A DNA stretch of 64,000 bases, from positions 5,142,727 to 5,206,726 of the forward strand of contig NZ_CP011514.1 in the NCBI RefSeq assembly GCF_001653795.1, in the 5' to 3' direction. A model generated the notes under the pieces. The model worked only from the letters and a program-made list of their open reading frames with translations, was not told where the DNA came from and did not search any database. Position 1 is the first letter of the stretch. The number at the start of each line of letters is the position of its first letter. Positions 39,210-47,185 of the stretch are shown piece after piece. The position numbers and the translations under genes were made by a program. The DNA is from Mitsuaria sp. 7 (GTDB lineage Bacteria > Pseudomonadota > Gammaproteobacteria > Burkholderiales > Burkholderiaceae_C).

Positions 39210-40640
39210 TCAGACGAAGATCTTCCCGGGATTCATGATGTCGTTCGGATCGAGCGCCCGCTTGAGCGCTCGCATCTGATCGATCGCGCCCTCCCCCGCT
39301 TCCTGCAGCAGGAAGCCCTGCTTGTGCAGGCCGATGCCGTGTTCGCCGGTGCAGGTACCCTCCAGCGCGATGGCCCGCGCCACCATCTGCGCGCTCAGGC
39401 GCTCGGCGGCTTCGCGTTCGGCGGGAATCGCGGGATCGATCAGGTACCCCATGTGGAAGTTGCCGTCGCCGACATGGCCGACGATGAAGTAGGGCAGCCC
39501 GCTGGCCTCGACTTCATCGACCGAGACGTTGATCGACTCCGCCAGGCGCGAGATCGGCACGCAGGTGTCCGTCGTCACCGCCCGGCAGCCGGGCTCCATC
39601 TGCAGCGCTGACAGGTAGGCGTGATGCCGCGCGGTCCAGAGCCGTGTGCGCTCCTCCGGCGTCGTCGCCCATTCGAAACCGGTGCCGCCGTGTTCGGCCG
39701 CGATCTCCTGCACCGTCGCCGCCTGCTCCGCGACGCCCGCCTCGGAGCCGTGGAATTCCATCAACAGCATCGGCGCCTCGCGCAGCGTCAGCTTGTCATG
39801 GCGGTTGACCGCGCGCACGGCATGCGCGTCGAGCAGCTCGCAGCGCGCGATCGGCACGCCCATCTGGATGATCGCGATCGTCGTGCGGACGGCCGCGTCT
39901 ATCGATTCGAACGAACACACCGCCGCCGACACCGCTTCCGGCAGCGGGTACAGACGCAAGGTGATCTCGCAGATGGCGCCCAGCGTGCCTTCGCTGCCGA
40001 CATACAGGCGCGTCAGGTCGTACCCCGCGCTGCTCTTGCGCGCACGGGAGCCGGTGCGGATCAGCCGGCCATCCGGCGTCGCGACGGTCAGCCCGAGCAC
40101 GTTCTCCTTCATCGTCCCGTAGCGGACGGCGTTCGTGCCGCTCGCCCGCGTCGCCGACATCCCGCCGATCGACGCATCCGCGCCCGGATCGATCGGAAAG
40201 AACAGCCCCTGATGACGGATCTCCGCGTTCAGCTGATTGCGGGTCACGCCGGCTTGCACGGTCACTGTCAGATCCTCGGCGTTGATGCCCAGGATGGCCT
40301 TCATCCGCGACAGGTCCAGACTCACGCCGCCCTGCACCGCCAGCAGGTGGCCTTCCAGCGAGGTGCCCGCACCGTAGGGAATCACGGGCACGCGATGCGC
40401 ATTGGCCAGCGACAGCACGGCGGCCACGTCCTCGTTGCTCTCGGCGAAGACGACGGCCTCGGGCGGTGGCACGTCGAACGGGGATTCATCGCGGCCATGC
40501 TGCTCGCGCATCGCCAACGCGGTATTGCAGCGCTCACCGAACCGCGCCTTCAACGCCTCCAGCATCGCGACCGGCATCGGCCGCGGCGCATAGGACGGCT
40601 GGTGCGCGGGGTGGTCACCGAGTTCTCGAGGCGCATTCAT
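39210..40640 (-). CDS. FAD-linked D-lactate dehydrogenase (cytochrome) / glycolate oxidase GlcD-type
   Basis: A 476-residue flavoprotein. The FAD-binding PCMH domain (about residues 55-235) includes VIPYGAGTSLEGHLLAVQGG and DPGADASIGGMSATRASGT. The C-terminal FAD-oxidase domain has GHVGDGNFHMGYLID and the final GTCTGEHGIGLHK motif, ending in NDIMNPGKIFV. D-lactate is the likely substrate, but D-2-hydroxyglutarate or glycolate cannot be excluded. It is convergent with spoVR, with only 13 bp between stops. Confidence 0.92.
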   Translation of the reverse strand: MNAPRELGDHPAHQPSYAPRPMPVAMLEALKARFGERCNTALAMREQHGRDESPFDVPPPEAVVFAESNEDVAAVLSLANAHRVPVIPYGAGTSLEGHLLAVQGGVSLDLSRMKAILGINAEDLTVTVQAGVTRNQLNAEIRHQGLFFPIDPGADASIGGMSATRASGTNAVRYGTMKENVLGLTVATPDGRLIRTGSRARKSSAGYDLTRLYVGSEGTLGAICEITLRLYPLPEAVSAAVCSFESIDAAVRTTIAIIQMGVPIARCELLDAHAVRAVNRHDKLTLREAPMLLMEFHGSEAGVAEQAATVQEIAAEHGGTGFEWATTPEERTRLWTARHHAYLSALQMEPGCRAVTTDTCVPISRLAESINVSVDEVEASGLPYFIVGHVGDGNFHMGYLIDPAIPAEREAAERLSAQMVARAIALEGTCTGEHGIGLHKQGFLLQEAGEGAIDQMRALKRALDPNDIMNPGKIFV

Positions 40641-40816
40641 CGCTGTCTCCTGGTTCCACGCGGTCCGATGCGGAAGAGTTCCCCGGCCGGCGTTGTCCGG
40701 TCGATTCTAGGAAGGGCTGCCGCTGCATCCGCTTGCATCGTCACGCTTGCACCGCGACCCGCACAGTGACAGCATGAGCGGACGCGCGCACGATCGCGCG
40801 ACATGAGGAGTCCGCC

Positions 40817-41125
40817 ATGTCCCATCTGTGGTTATGGACGATCTGGGTCCTGCTGCTGGCGCTGCTGGTGGTCGCGACCCTGCGCATGGATTGGCTGAAG
40901 GTCTGGTGGATGGATCAGCTCCGCCACCTGCCCAACGAAGTCGCGGATCGCGACATCGATCCCGGCGCTCCCGCCGATACGCCCGAACCCGGCACCCGCC
41001 CGCAGGCGCATCACGCGCCAAGACCCGTCGGCATTCCGCGCCACACGGTCCACGACATCCACGGCCATTCGACCGGGATGTCCCACCACCGTCCGGTGTT
41101 CCACCGCAGCGGCAGCCGGAACTGA
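40817..41125 (+). CDS. small single-pass membrane protein, hypothetical
   Basis: A 102-residue ORF with GAGGAG ahead of the ATG. One membrane helix starts at residue 4 (LWLWTIWVLLLALLVVATL). A Pro/His-rich hydrophilic tail ends HHRPVFHRSGSRN. No family is recognised. It lies 77 bp before the cobalamin adenosyltransferase gene in the same direction. Confidence 0.6.
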   Translation: MSHLWLWTIWVLLLALLVVATLRMDWLKVWWMDQLRHLPNEVADRDIDPGAPADTPEPGTRPQAHHAPRPVGIPRHTVHDIHGHSTGMSHHRPVFHRSGSRN

Positions 41126-41202
41126 ACGCATCCGGTCCGGCGGCCGGGCGAGTTGCGGCAAGATGCCGGGTTTGCACTTCCGCAGCCCGCGCGGCACCCG
41201 CC

Positions 41203-41823
41203 ATGGCCAATCGACTTTCCCAGATCGCGACCCGCACCGGCGACGACGGCACCACCGGCCTCGGCGACGGCACCCGCGTCCCCAAGGACCATCTGCGCGT
41301 GCAGGCCATGGGGGACGTGGACGAACTGAATTCGCAGATCGGCGTGCTGCTGGCCGAACCGCTGCCCGACGACGTCCGCGACCTGCTGGTCACGATCCAG
41401 CATGAGCTGTTCAACCTCGGCGGCGAGCTCTGCATGCCCGGCTACAGCCTGCTGAAGGAAGCGGCCGTGCTGTACCTCGACCAGGCGCTGGCCGACCACA
41501 ACGCCGCCCTGCCCCGCCTGGCGGAGTTCATCCTTCCCGCCGGCACGCGCAGCGCCGCCATCGCCCACGTCTGCCGCACGATCGCCCGTCGCGCCGAGCG
41601 CGCCGTGGTCACCCTGGCCGCACACGAGACGATCAACACCGCACCGCGCCACTACCTGAACCGGTTGTCGGACCTGCTGTTCGTGCTGGCGCGCGTGCTC
41701 AACCGGGCCAACCTGGACGGCAAGGGCGGCGACGACGTCTACTGGAAAAGCGAGCGCATGGCCCGCTATGCCGCCGAGGACGCCACGGAACAGGCCCAGG
41801 AAGGCCCCGGAAACGCCCCCTGA
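41203..41823 (+). CDS. cob(I)yrinic acid a,c-diamide adenosyltransferase, PduO type
   Basis: A 206-residue helical-bundle enzyme that makes adenosylcobalamin from ATP and cob(I)alamin. The ATP-binding N-terminus reads ATRTGDDGTTGLGDGTRVPK, followed by AMGDVDELNSQIGVL. Later motifs are SAAIAHVCRTIARRAER and the C-terminal LNRLSDLLFVLARVLNR. ATG 41203 is used; in-frame upstream codons overlap the small membrane-protein gene. No B12-dependent enzyme is adjacent. Confidence 0.94.
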   Translation: MANRLSQIATRTGDDGTTGLGDGTRVPKDHLRVQAMGDVDELNSQIGVLLAEPLPDDVRDLLVTIQHELFNLGGELCMPGYSLLKEAAVLYLDQALADHNAALPRLAEFILPAGTRSAAIAHVCRTIARRAERAVVTLAAHETINTAPRHYLNRLSDLLFVLARVLNRANLDGKGGDDVYWKSERMARYAAEDATEQAQEGPGNAP

Positions 41824-41841
41824 GCGATTCGGCGGACTTTC

Positions 41842-42822
41842 TCAGGCCACGGCGGCCGCCGCGGTCTTGAGGCGCTTCACGTAGGCCTCGCGCAGCGCGG
41901 GCGGTTCCACCACTTCGACCTGGCCGGCATGCCGCAGCAGGTCCATCAGCAGCTCGGTCGCATCGACAAAGGGCAGCTCCAGCTGCCAGCGTCCATCCGG
42001 CAACCATTCGCTGCGCTGAGCGGGATGCCATTCCTCGCTGGAGACCCAGGCCGCGATCTGTTCGCTGAAGATCACCGTCGCCCACTGCGGATCACCGCCG
42101 GCGAAGATCCCGTAGCCCTGGTCGAGCTCTCCTTCGAGTTCCTTCAACGGCAGGCTGCGCGCGAGCTGGTCCTCCAGCACCGAGGCGTCCTCCATCGCAT
42201 CGAGCGCGAAGCGTCTCAATCCGTCGCTGGCGTGGCACCACGCATCGAGGTACCAGGTGTTCCGGTAATGCACGAGCCGCTGAGGCGACACCTCGCGGTC
42301 GCTGACCGATCCGCCGCCGGGTCCGCGCTTGCGGTAACGCAGCTTCAGCCGCCGGCGCTTCACCACGGCGCTTCCCACCGTCTCGAAGTGCTCTGAGGGC
42401 ACGCGTCGACGGGCCGTCGAGATCAGCTTGATGCGACGCGTCATCTCCTGCGCCTCGACCTCATCGCCGCCGAGCATGCCGGTGAGCTTGTCCAGCATCG
42501 GCTGCAGGTGGCGGCTGAGCAGGCCGTTCTCATCGAGCCCGGCCATCATCTGATGCATGGTCAGCAGCGCGTGCAGCTCCTTCTCGCTGAACCAGACGCC
42601 GGGGAGCTCATGCCGCTGGCCGCGCCAGTGCTGGCCGAAGCGATAGCCGTTCTCGGCGGCGTCGTACTCGATAGGCGCATCCATGCGCTCGCGCAGGTAC
42701 TGCAGGTCCCGCTTGAGCGTCGCCGGCGACACCTCCAGCAGATCCTTCATCTTCGCGAAGCTCACGCAGCCGCGGCTGCGGATCAGCATCTCGATCTTGT
42801 AGAAGCGTTCAGTGCGATCCAT
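41842..42822 (-). CDS. WYL-domain transcriptional regulator (YafY type)
   Basis: A 326-residue protein. The N-terminal winged helix-turn-helix covers about residues 1-60 (MDRTERFYKIEMLIRSRGCV). The WYL domain (about 145-215) contains RRRLKLRYRKRGPGG and HYRNTWYLDAWCHASDGLRR. The C-terminal WCX extension ends near AYVKRLKTAAA. WYL proteins commonly repress DNA-damage or phage-defence genes and sense nucleic-acid ligands. It is divergent from the HNH-like gene, with 159 bp and two inverted repeats between them. Confidence 0.93.
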   Translation of the reverse strand: MDRTERFYKIEMLIRSRGCVSFAKMKDLLEVSPATLKRDLQYLRERMDAPIEYDAAENGYRFGQHWRGQRHELPGVWFSEKELHALLTMHQMMAGLDENGLLSRHLQPMLDKLTGMLGGDEVEAQEMTRRIKLISTARRRVPSEHFETVGSAVVKRRRLKLRYRKRGPGGGSVSDREVSPQRLVHYRNTWYLDAWCHASDGLRRFALDAMEDASVLEDQLARSLPLKELEGELDQGYGIFAGGDPQWATVIFSEQIAAWVSSEEWHPAQRSEWLPDGRWQLELPFVDATELLMDLLRHAGQVEVVEPPALREAYVKRLKTAAAAVA

Positions 42823-42845
42823 GCGGGGCCTCTCCTGACAGATCC

Positions 42846-42858
42846 GGGTCGTCGACCC
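42846..42858. promoter_or_regulatory. short palindrome just upstream of the WYL gene
   Basis: GGGTC-GTC-GACCC lies 24 bp upstream of the WYL regulator start. It could be an autoregulatory site; GC-rich palindromes this short can arise by chance. Confidence 0.25.
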
Positions 42859-42884
42859 ACAACCTTCTGTCGACTGCTGGTTGA

Positions 42885-42903
42885 TGGCTCATTCTATGAG
42901 CCA
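42885..42903. promoter_or_regulatory. perfect inverted repeat between WYL regulator and HNH-like gene
   Basis: TGGCTCAT-TCT-ATGAGCCA, eight-base perfect arms with a three-base spacer, lies midway between the two divergent start codons. It is the best candidate operator for the WYL regulator (inference from position and symmetry). Confidence 0.55.
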
Positions 42904-42981
42904 CCTCCCTTGAATACTTGATCCCAAGCCTGAAGCAGTCATGCGCCGGGCCCCGGTTCCCAAGCCTTCAAGGAGCACCTC

Positions 42982-44070
42982 ATGGTCGCCACGATCCGCC
43001 GCAACGCCAACGACATCGCCATCCAGCAACTGCCCCTGCCGATGACTGCGGTTGAGGCTGTGGACAACTCGAACGACGAGATCGGCGCCTCGAGCCACGA
43101 GCGCGTCGGCTTCGAACTGGGTTGGGACTATGCCCATCACGGACTGACCCCGCCGGTCGAGCAGCTGTTCCGGCAGTCGCCGCTTCAGCAGGGCTGGCAA
43201 CTGGGCCGATCGACCTTCGGCGGACGCACTCTGAAGTCGAACCGCCATACGCAACTGTGGCTCTCGCTGCGCCTGCACGCCTGGCAGCGCGGCCGCAGCT
43301 TCGAGACGCTGCTGGTCACACCCAACTACCTGCAGCAGCTGGACACGACGCACTGCCCGGTCAGCCGCCTGCCGTTCAATGACGAGCAGGACCATCCGCA
43401 GCGTCGTTCGATCGACCGGGTGCGCGACGACGCCGGATACGCGGCCGGCAACCTGGCCCTGGTGAGTCATGCCGCCAATGTCGCCAAGCTGGACCGCGGA
43501 TGGCAGCAATGCTGGGCGATGGCGCAAAGCCTGCGCCAGGGTCCGATGACGATGGCGGGTGGACTGAACGCCGACGCCTGGGAGCGGATGGCGATCCTGA
43601 CGAGCTTCGTGACGCCGATGTCGCATGAACTCGCCGCGCAGTTGCCCATGCTGGTGCTGCCGCCGAACCGCCTTCGGATGTTCAACCCGGTGCAGGCCTT
43701 GCAGGCCCTGGTCACGCGGCAGCTGGCGACGCCGGGATGGAGCCAGCGTCTGACGCGTCTTGAGGCGTTGCTGGCCACGCAGCAACGCGCCGACTTCTCG
43801 AAGTTCGTTCTCGCCCTGGTCCCGCGCGTGCTGCGCTGCCAGTCCCTCAGCGATCCGATGGACATCCGCTGGGCGCTGGAAGATGCCTGGCGCGATCCGC
43901 TGCTGCAGAAGCGCTGGACGCACTTCGCGCAACAACTGACCCCCGAGCAGGCGCAACAGCTGGTGCAGCGCGCCGCCAACAAGCGGCTGAGCACCGTGCA
44001 CGTCCAGAGCCACGACGCGCCCACGGACGGCTGGGCGCTGGAACGTCAGGGATTCCGTTCGGCAGCCTGA
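42982..44070 (+). CDS. conserved hypothetical protein with a degenerate HNH-like motif
   Basis: A 362-residue protein, with AAGGAG before ATG. The central part (about residues 125-170) reads TTHCPVSRLPFNDE, then SIDRVRDDAGYAAGNLALVS and HAANVAKLDRGW. The order Cys-Pro, then 'SIDR-(I/V)-(4)-GY-(3)-N-(2)-LVS-(2)-N' is that of HNH/endonuclease-VII-like domains, but the usual second cysteine pair is absent. The rest is helical with Gln-rich stretches. It is divergent from the WYL regulator. A nuclease or nucleic-acid-binding role is possible but not shown. Confidence 0.7.
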   Translation: MVATIRRNANDIAIQQLPLPMTAVEAVDNSNDEIGASSHERVGFELGWDYAHHGLTPPVEQLFRQSPLQQGWQLGRSTFGGRTLKSNRHTQLWLSLRLHAWQRGRSFETLLVTPNYLQQLDTTHCPVSRLPFNDEQDHPQRRSIDRVRDDAGYAAGNLALVSHAANVAKLDRGWQQCWAMAQSLRQGPMTMAGGLNADAWERMAILTSFVTPMSHELAAQLPMLVLPPNRLRMFNPVQALQALVTRQLATPGWSQRLTRLEALLATQQRADFSKFVLALVPRVLRCQSLSDPMDIRWALEDAWRDPLLQKRWTHFAQQLTPEQAQQLVQRAANKRLSTVHVQSHDAPTDGWALERQGFRSAA

Positions 44071-44085
44071 GCCTCGACGCGAGCC

Positions 44086-44304
44086 TCAGCCCGGGATGCC
44101 CACGTGCAGCTTTTCAAGACCGCCGTTCTGGTCCTGGAGCGCGACGTGATAGCCCTGCTCCTTGAACCAGTCGGCCCATTGCCGGGCGTGCGACTTCTCC
44201 GGGAGCCAGGGCCCGGTGCGATCCATGTGGACCCGGTTGCCGCGGCGTTCGTAGAACACCACGCGCCACATGTTGGAGGGGATGCGGTCGTGAAAGCTGG
44301 ACAT
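44086..44304 (-). CDS. small conserved hypothetical protein (72 aa)
   Basis: A compact charged protein: SNMWRVVFYERRGNRVHMDR, then a helix (HARQWADWFKEQGYHVALQ), ending EKLHVGIPG. The alternating strand-helix pattern looks like a real folded domain. No signal or membrane segment. Function unknown. It lies 15 bp downstream of the PIN-domain gene on the same strand and may belong to that operon. Confidence 0.6.
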   Translation of the reverse strand: MSSFHDRIPSNMWRVVFYERRGNRVHMDRTGPWLPEKSHARQWADWFKEQGYHVALQDQNGGLEKLHVGIPG

Positions 44305-44319
44305 GAGCGACCGCGGAAT

Positions 44320-44805
44320 CTAGCAAAGCAATGTGTCCCGCTGGGAGGGGGGCAACACCTGGAACCATCCCGACATCGCACACACCGTGCAGAGTTGCCG
44401 GGCGGCCTGGCTACGACTGTTCGCACACCATCTCGACAGCACCGCGTCGTCGCACATCAGCAGTGAGGCACCACCTTGCAGCGCGAGTTCGACGAGCGAT
44501 TGCAGGGGCTCGGACAACCCCGTGATCCGTGCGCCACGCTTGGGTTTCACCACCTCCGCATACGGCAGGAAATCCGCGAGCAGTTCCTGTTGCTGCACGT
44601 TGGACAACGCGAGCTTCGGATAGGCCAGCGCACGCATCAGCGTCGACGCGAGATCGGGGCTTACCAGCGGTCGCAGCAGGCCCTGCTGCCACGCGCGACG
44701 AAGGCCGAGCGCCTCGCCACCGGACATCAACAACGCACGCAGGATCAATGCCGGATCGATGACGGCGCGCTCCGGCGCCGCCGCCTTCTTCGATCGCCGG
44801 GTCAT
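44320..44805 (-). CDS. PIN-domain-like toxin of a putative type II toxin-antitoxin module
   Basis: A 161-residue protein in COG1569-like PIN style. An early acidic residue (AVIDPALILRALLMSG), a mid-chain segment (NVQQQELLADFLPYA) and a C-terminal acidic pair (ASLLMCDDAVLSRW) match the spacing of PIN nuclease acidic residues. Its start overlaps the AbrB-type gene by four bases. Such PIN toxins cleave RNA. The assignment rests on the layout and motif spacing. Confidence 0.7.
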   Translation of the reverse strand: MTRRSKKAAAPERAVIDPALILRALLMSGGEALGLRRAWQQGLLRPLVSPDLASTLMRALAYPKLALSNVQQQELLADFLPYAEVVKPKRGARITGLSEPLQSLVELALQGGASLLMCDDAVLSRWCANSRSQAARQLCTVCAMSGWFQVLPPSQRDTLLC

Positions 44806-45152
44806 GCGGATTTGCGGATGGTCTTGCGGACGGATGCGGCTGCGGGTGCCTTGCCCGTCGCAGGCGCCTTCCCGACGACCTTCGCGACCTTCGCAACCTT
44901 GGTGACCTTCACGGTCCTGGCCGCAGGCTTGGCGGCCTTCGACGAAAACGCCATCGCCTTCGCGATCACGCCGTCGTCGAGCTCGAGTTCCGCCAGCTTG
45001 GCCCGGACCGCATCGCCGCGCTGGATGCGCACCGGCGTCAACACCACCTGCCCGGCCTGCAGCAGCACTTCGAAGTACTGCACGGGGCCGAGCTTGTCGG
45101 TGACGCTTTTCGGGAGGGTGAGCTGGTTCTTGGACGTCAGCTTCGCCAGCAC
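44802..45152 (-). CDS. SpoVT/AbrB-type antitoxin with Lys/Ala-rich tail
   Basis: A 116-residue protein. The first 50 residues form an AbrB swapped-hairpin domain (MLAKLTSKNQLTLPKSVTDK, then YFEVLLQAGQVVLTPV). From about residue 70 the sequence becomes a histone-H1-like tail of Lys, Ala, Val and Pro (for example KVTKVAKVAKVVGKAPATG), which is unusual for this antitoxin class. It is translationally coupled to the PIN gene (ATGA) and starts 4 bp after the GNAT stop. Confidence 0.8.
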   Translation of the reverse strand: MLAKLTSKNQLTLPKSVTDKLGPVQYFEVLLQAGQVVLTPVRIQRGDAVRAKLAELELDDGVIAKAMAFSSKAAKPAARTVKVTKVAKVAKVVGKAPATGKAPAAASVRKTIRKSA

Positions 45153-45156
45153 GCGA

Positions 45157-45675
45157 TCAGACCAGCGAGCGCTGCAGACGGAGCTGTTCGAGCGCGCGAC
45201 CTTCGACGTCGACCGCCTTCACGCTGTCGTTCTCGACCTTGAAGCCGGCGATCTCGAAGAAGCGCATTGCGCGGTCGTTGTTCTTGTAGGTCCACAGCGT
45301 GACGCGGGTGCAGCCTTCTTCCTGAAGACCTTCCTGCGCCGCTTCGACGAGTGCCTGGCCGACGCCCTTGTCCCAATGAGCGGGCATGGCGTACATGGCC
45401 CAGATCTCACCGGTGGTGGAGGGCGTGCCCTTGTCGCGGGAGCGGTCGAAGCCGACGAAACCCATCACCTCGTTGTCCAGGTGTGCGACCAGCACTTGTG
45501 GCTCGCACATGTTGATGGCTTCGCGCCAGTAGGCCTGGCGTTGGGCGACGGACAAGCCGTTCAGGGCGGTATCGGGCCAGAACTCCTTGTACGCGTCCTG
45601 AGCGGAACTCACCTGGATCTGGGCGATGGCCTTGGCATCACGCAGTGTGGCCGGGCGAATCTGAATACTCGACAT
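45157..45675 (-). CDS. GNAT-family N-acetyltransferase upstream of the AbrB-PIN pair
   Basis: A 172-residue GNAT. The N-terminal strand is IQIRPATLRDAKAIAQIQ, the acetyl-CoA loop is AHWDKGVGQALVEAAQE, and the last strand is AMRFFEIAGFKVEND. It is four bases upstream of the AbrB-type gene, so the three genes probably form one operon. It may be unrelated to the toxin or may modify a cellular target; the sequence does not say. Confidence 0.87.
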   Translation of the reverse strand: MSSIQIRPATLRDAKAIAQIQVSSAQDAYKEFWPDTALNGLSVAQRQAYWREAINMCEPQVLVAHLDNEVMGFVGFDRSRDKGTPSTTGEIWAMYAMPAHWDKGVGQALVEAAQEGLQEEGCTRVTLWTYKNNDRAMRFFEIAGFKVENDSVKAVDVEGRALEQLRLQRSLV

Positions 45676-45747
45676 ACTTGGAGAACAAACGCATTTCGGG
45701 GAAAGGGCGGGATTGTCCCAGTCAATGCGACCAAACGGGCATCTTGA

Positions 45748-45764
45748 CAGTAAATGTTTTACTG
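45748..45764. promoter_or_regulatory. inverted repeat upstream of the GNAT-AbrB-PIN operon
   Basis: CAGTAAA-TGT-TTTACTG, perfect seven-base arms, lies 72 bp upstream of the GNAT start codon in a 152 bp gap. It is a candidate operator for the AbrB-type antitoxin (autoregulation is typical of such modules). Confidence 0.45.
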
Positions 45765-45827
45765 ACCTTGATCGCAGCGGTGCGCATCGAGGCCACCACC
45801 GGCCTCAAAGCTCACGACAGGCGAACT

Positions 45828-46490
45828 TCAGACCAGCGACACCTGCAGATGCCGTCGGAAATCGCGCGCGAATCCGGTGGCTGCCTTGTGCCAATGAGGC
45901 CGCGCCACCGCCTGCAATCGCAGCAGCAGCTCGTGTTCGACGCTCAGTTCCCCGAGAAATTCAGCAAGTTCAACCCCGATGTCACGTTGCATCCGCTGCA
46001 CCAGCTGAGCGGTGGTCAGCGCGTCGGCGAGGGCACGGTGAGCGCGGCCGTTGTCGGGCAGGCGATGGAAGCGTGCGAGCGTTCCCAGCTTGCAGTTCGG
46101 CGAATCCGGATAGAGGCGGCGAGCCAGTTTCACGGTACAGGCGAACTCGGGGGCGATGCGCGGCGAGGCCTCTGCGCGATCCAGTTCATGCAGCCAGAAG
46201 CCGCGATCGAAGCTCGAGTTGTGCGCCACGAAGCCGCAGCCCTCGGTGAACGTCGCGACCTCGCGCATGACCTGGGCCGCATCGGGCGCGTCCTCGACCA
46301 TCTCGTTGCTGATGCCGGTGAGGCGCTCGATCATCGGCGGGATCCACGCGCCGGTGTTCATGAGGCTCTGGTACTGGCCGACGATCTCCCCGTCGCGCAG
46401 CAGCACGGCGGCGATCTCGGTGGCACGGCCTCCCCCTTGCGGCGAGTTGCCGGTGGTCTCGAAGTCGATGACGGCGATGGTGCGCTTCAT
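45828..46490 (-). CDS. DEDDh-family 3'-5' exonuclease (DnaQ-like)
   Basis: A 220-residue exonuclease-fold protein. ExoI is VIDFETTGNSP (Asp/Glu metal ligands), ExoII is GFVAHNSSFDRGFWL, and ExoIII is GRAHRALADALTTA (His-Arg-Asp, so DEDDh subgroup). It is smaller than the polymerase III epsilon subunit and lacks its extended tail, so it is probably a stand-alone repair or RNA exonuclease. Its start overlaps the MazG-like gene by four bases. Confidence 0.9.
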   Translation of the reverse strand: MKRTIAVIDFETTGNSPQGGGRATEIAAVLLRDGEIVGQYQSLMNTGAWIPPMIERLTGISNEMVEDAPDAAQVMREVATFTEGCGFVAHNSSFDRGFWLHELDRAEASPRIAPEFACTVKLARRLYPDSPNCKLGTLARFHRLPDNGRAHRALADALTTAQLVQRMQRDIGVELAEFLGELSVEHELLLRLQAVARPHWHKAATGFARDFRRHLQVSLV

Positions 46491-46801
46491 GCGGTCTTGG
46501 CGGGGTACTTCCGGGCGTTTATGGCGATCTTCCGATCGACGGCGGCTGGCACGTCGACGCCGGCTCGGTCGGCGATCTGCAGCAGGTACATCAACACGTC
46601 GGCGATCTCCTCGCCCAGATGCTGATGGTCTTCGGGCGACAGCTGCCGGGACTCCTCGGCGGTCTTCCACTGGAAGATCTCGACGAGCTCGGCCGACTCC
46701 ACGACCAGCGCCATCGCCAGGTTCTTCGGCGTGAGGTACGGGTCCCAGTCGCGGGCCGCGGCGAAGTCGCGCAGTCGTCGTTGCAGGTCGGCAATGTCCA
46801 T
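46487..46801 (-). CDS. MazG-like nucleotide pyrophosphohydrolase
   Basis: A 104-residue all-alpha NTP-PPase of the RS21-C6/dCTPase type. The metal-binding EXXE motif is in VVESAELVEIFQW and the second acidic motif is in EEIADVLMYLLQIAD. It probably removes non-canonical or excess dNTPs. It is first in a two-gene operon with the exonuclease; the origin-like module A lies directly upstream. Confidence 0.9.
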   Translation of the reverse strand: MDIADLQRRLRDFAAARDWDPYLTPKNLAMALVVESAELVEIFQWKTAEESRQLSPEDHQHLGEEIADVLMYLLQIADRAGVDVPAAVDRKIAINARKYPAKTA

Positions 46802-46906
46802 GGCTTCGCAGTGTGCAAGTCCGGGGCGGGCTGCTCAAGCACCGTGTGCGCTGGCAACGCTCCACAGCAACGTCGCAGAGAAATTTCCCGCCTCTGTTTT
46901 CAACAT

Positions 46907-47150
46907 CAAGGTTTTATATAACTCTTTAGTCGTCTTAGTAGAGGGCCGACATTTCTGTGGACAAGTCTCAGATCTTCTTGAAAATCAAGGACTTGAGTGG
47001 ACCTGAACCTTGTGCGTGGAGGGCCTCTTTGGCGTTGCACGGATCGACAACAACCGGACCACCACCCCCTCGGCCTGTGGAGAAGTGGCCACTTGCCAGA
47101 AAGTTTTCCACAGCGTTGTTGGCTATGCAGCGGTGCCCGTCCTGTGCAAG
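46907..47150. other. origin-like module A: AT-rich stretch, TTAGTAG trio element and DnaA-type boxes
   Basis: Part of the gene-free stretch 46802-47185. An AT-rich segment around 46911-46927 is followed by TTAGTAG (46935-46941; CTACTAA on the other strand, DnaA-trio-like). A 14 bp spacer and TGTGGACAA (46956-46964) come next. Further DnaA-like 9-mers are TGTGGAGAA (47076-47084) and TTTTCCACA (47104-47112). The order box, spacer, trio, AT-rich region is that of a bacterial basal unwinding system. About 100 bp is homologous to module B at 48991-49075. Confidence 0.55.
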
Positions 47151-47185
47151 CACCGGCGGGAACGGGGATAACTTCCCCGTCCGCC

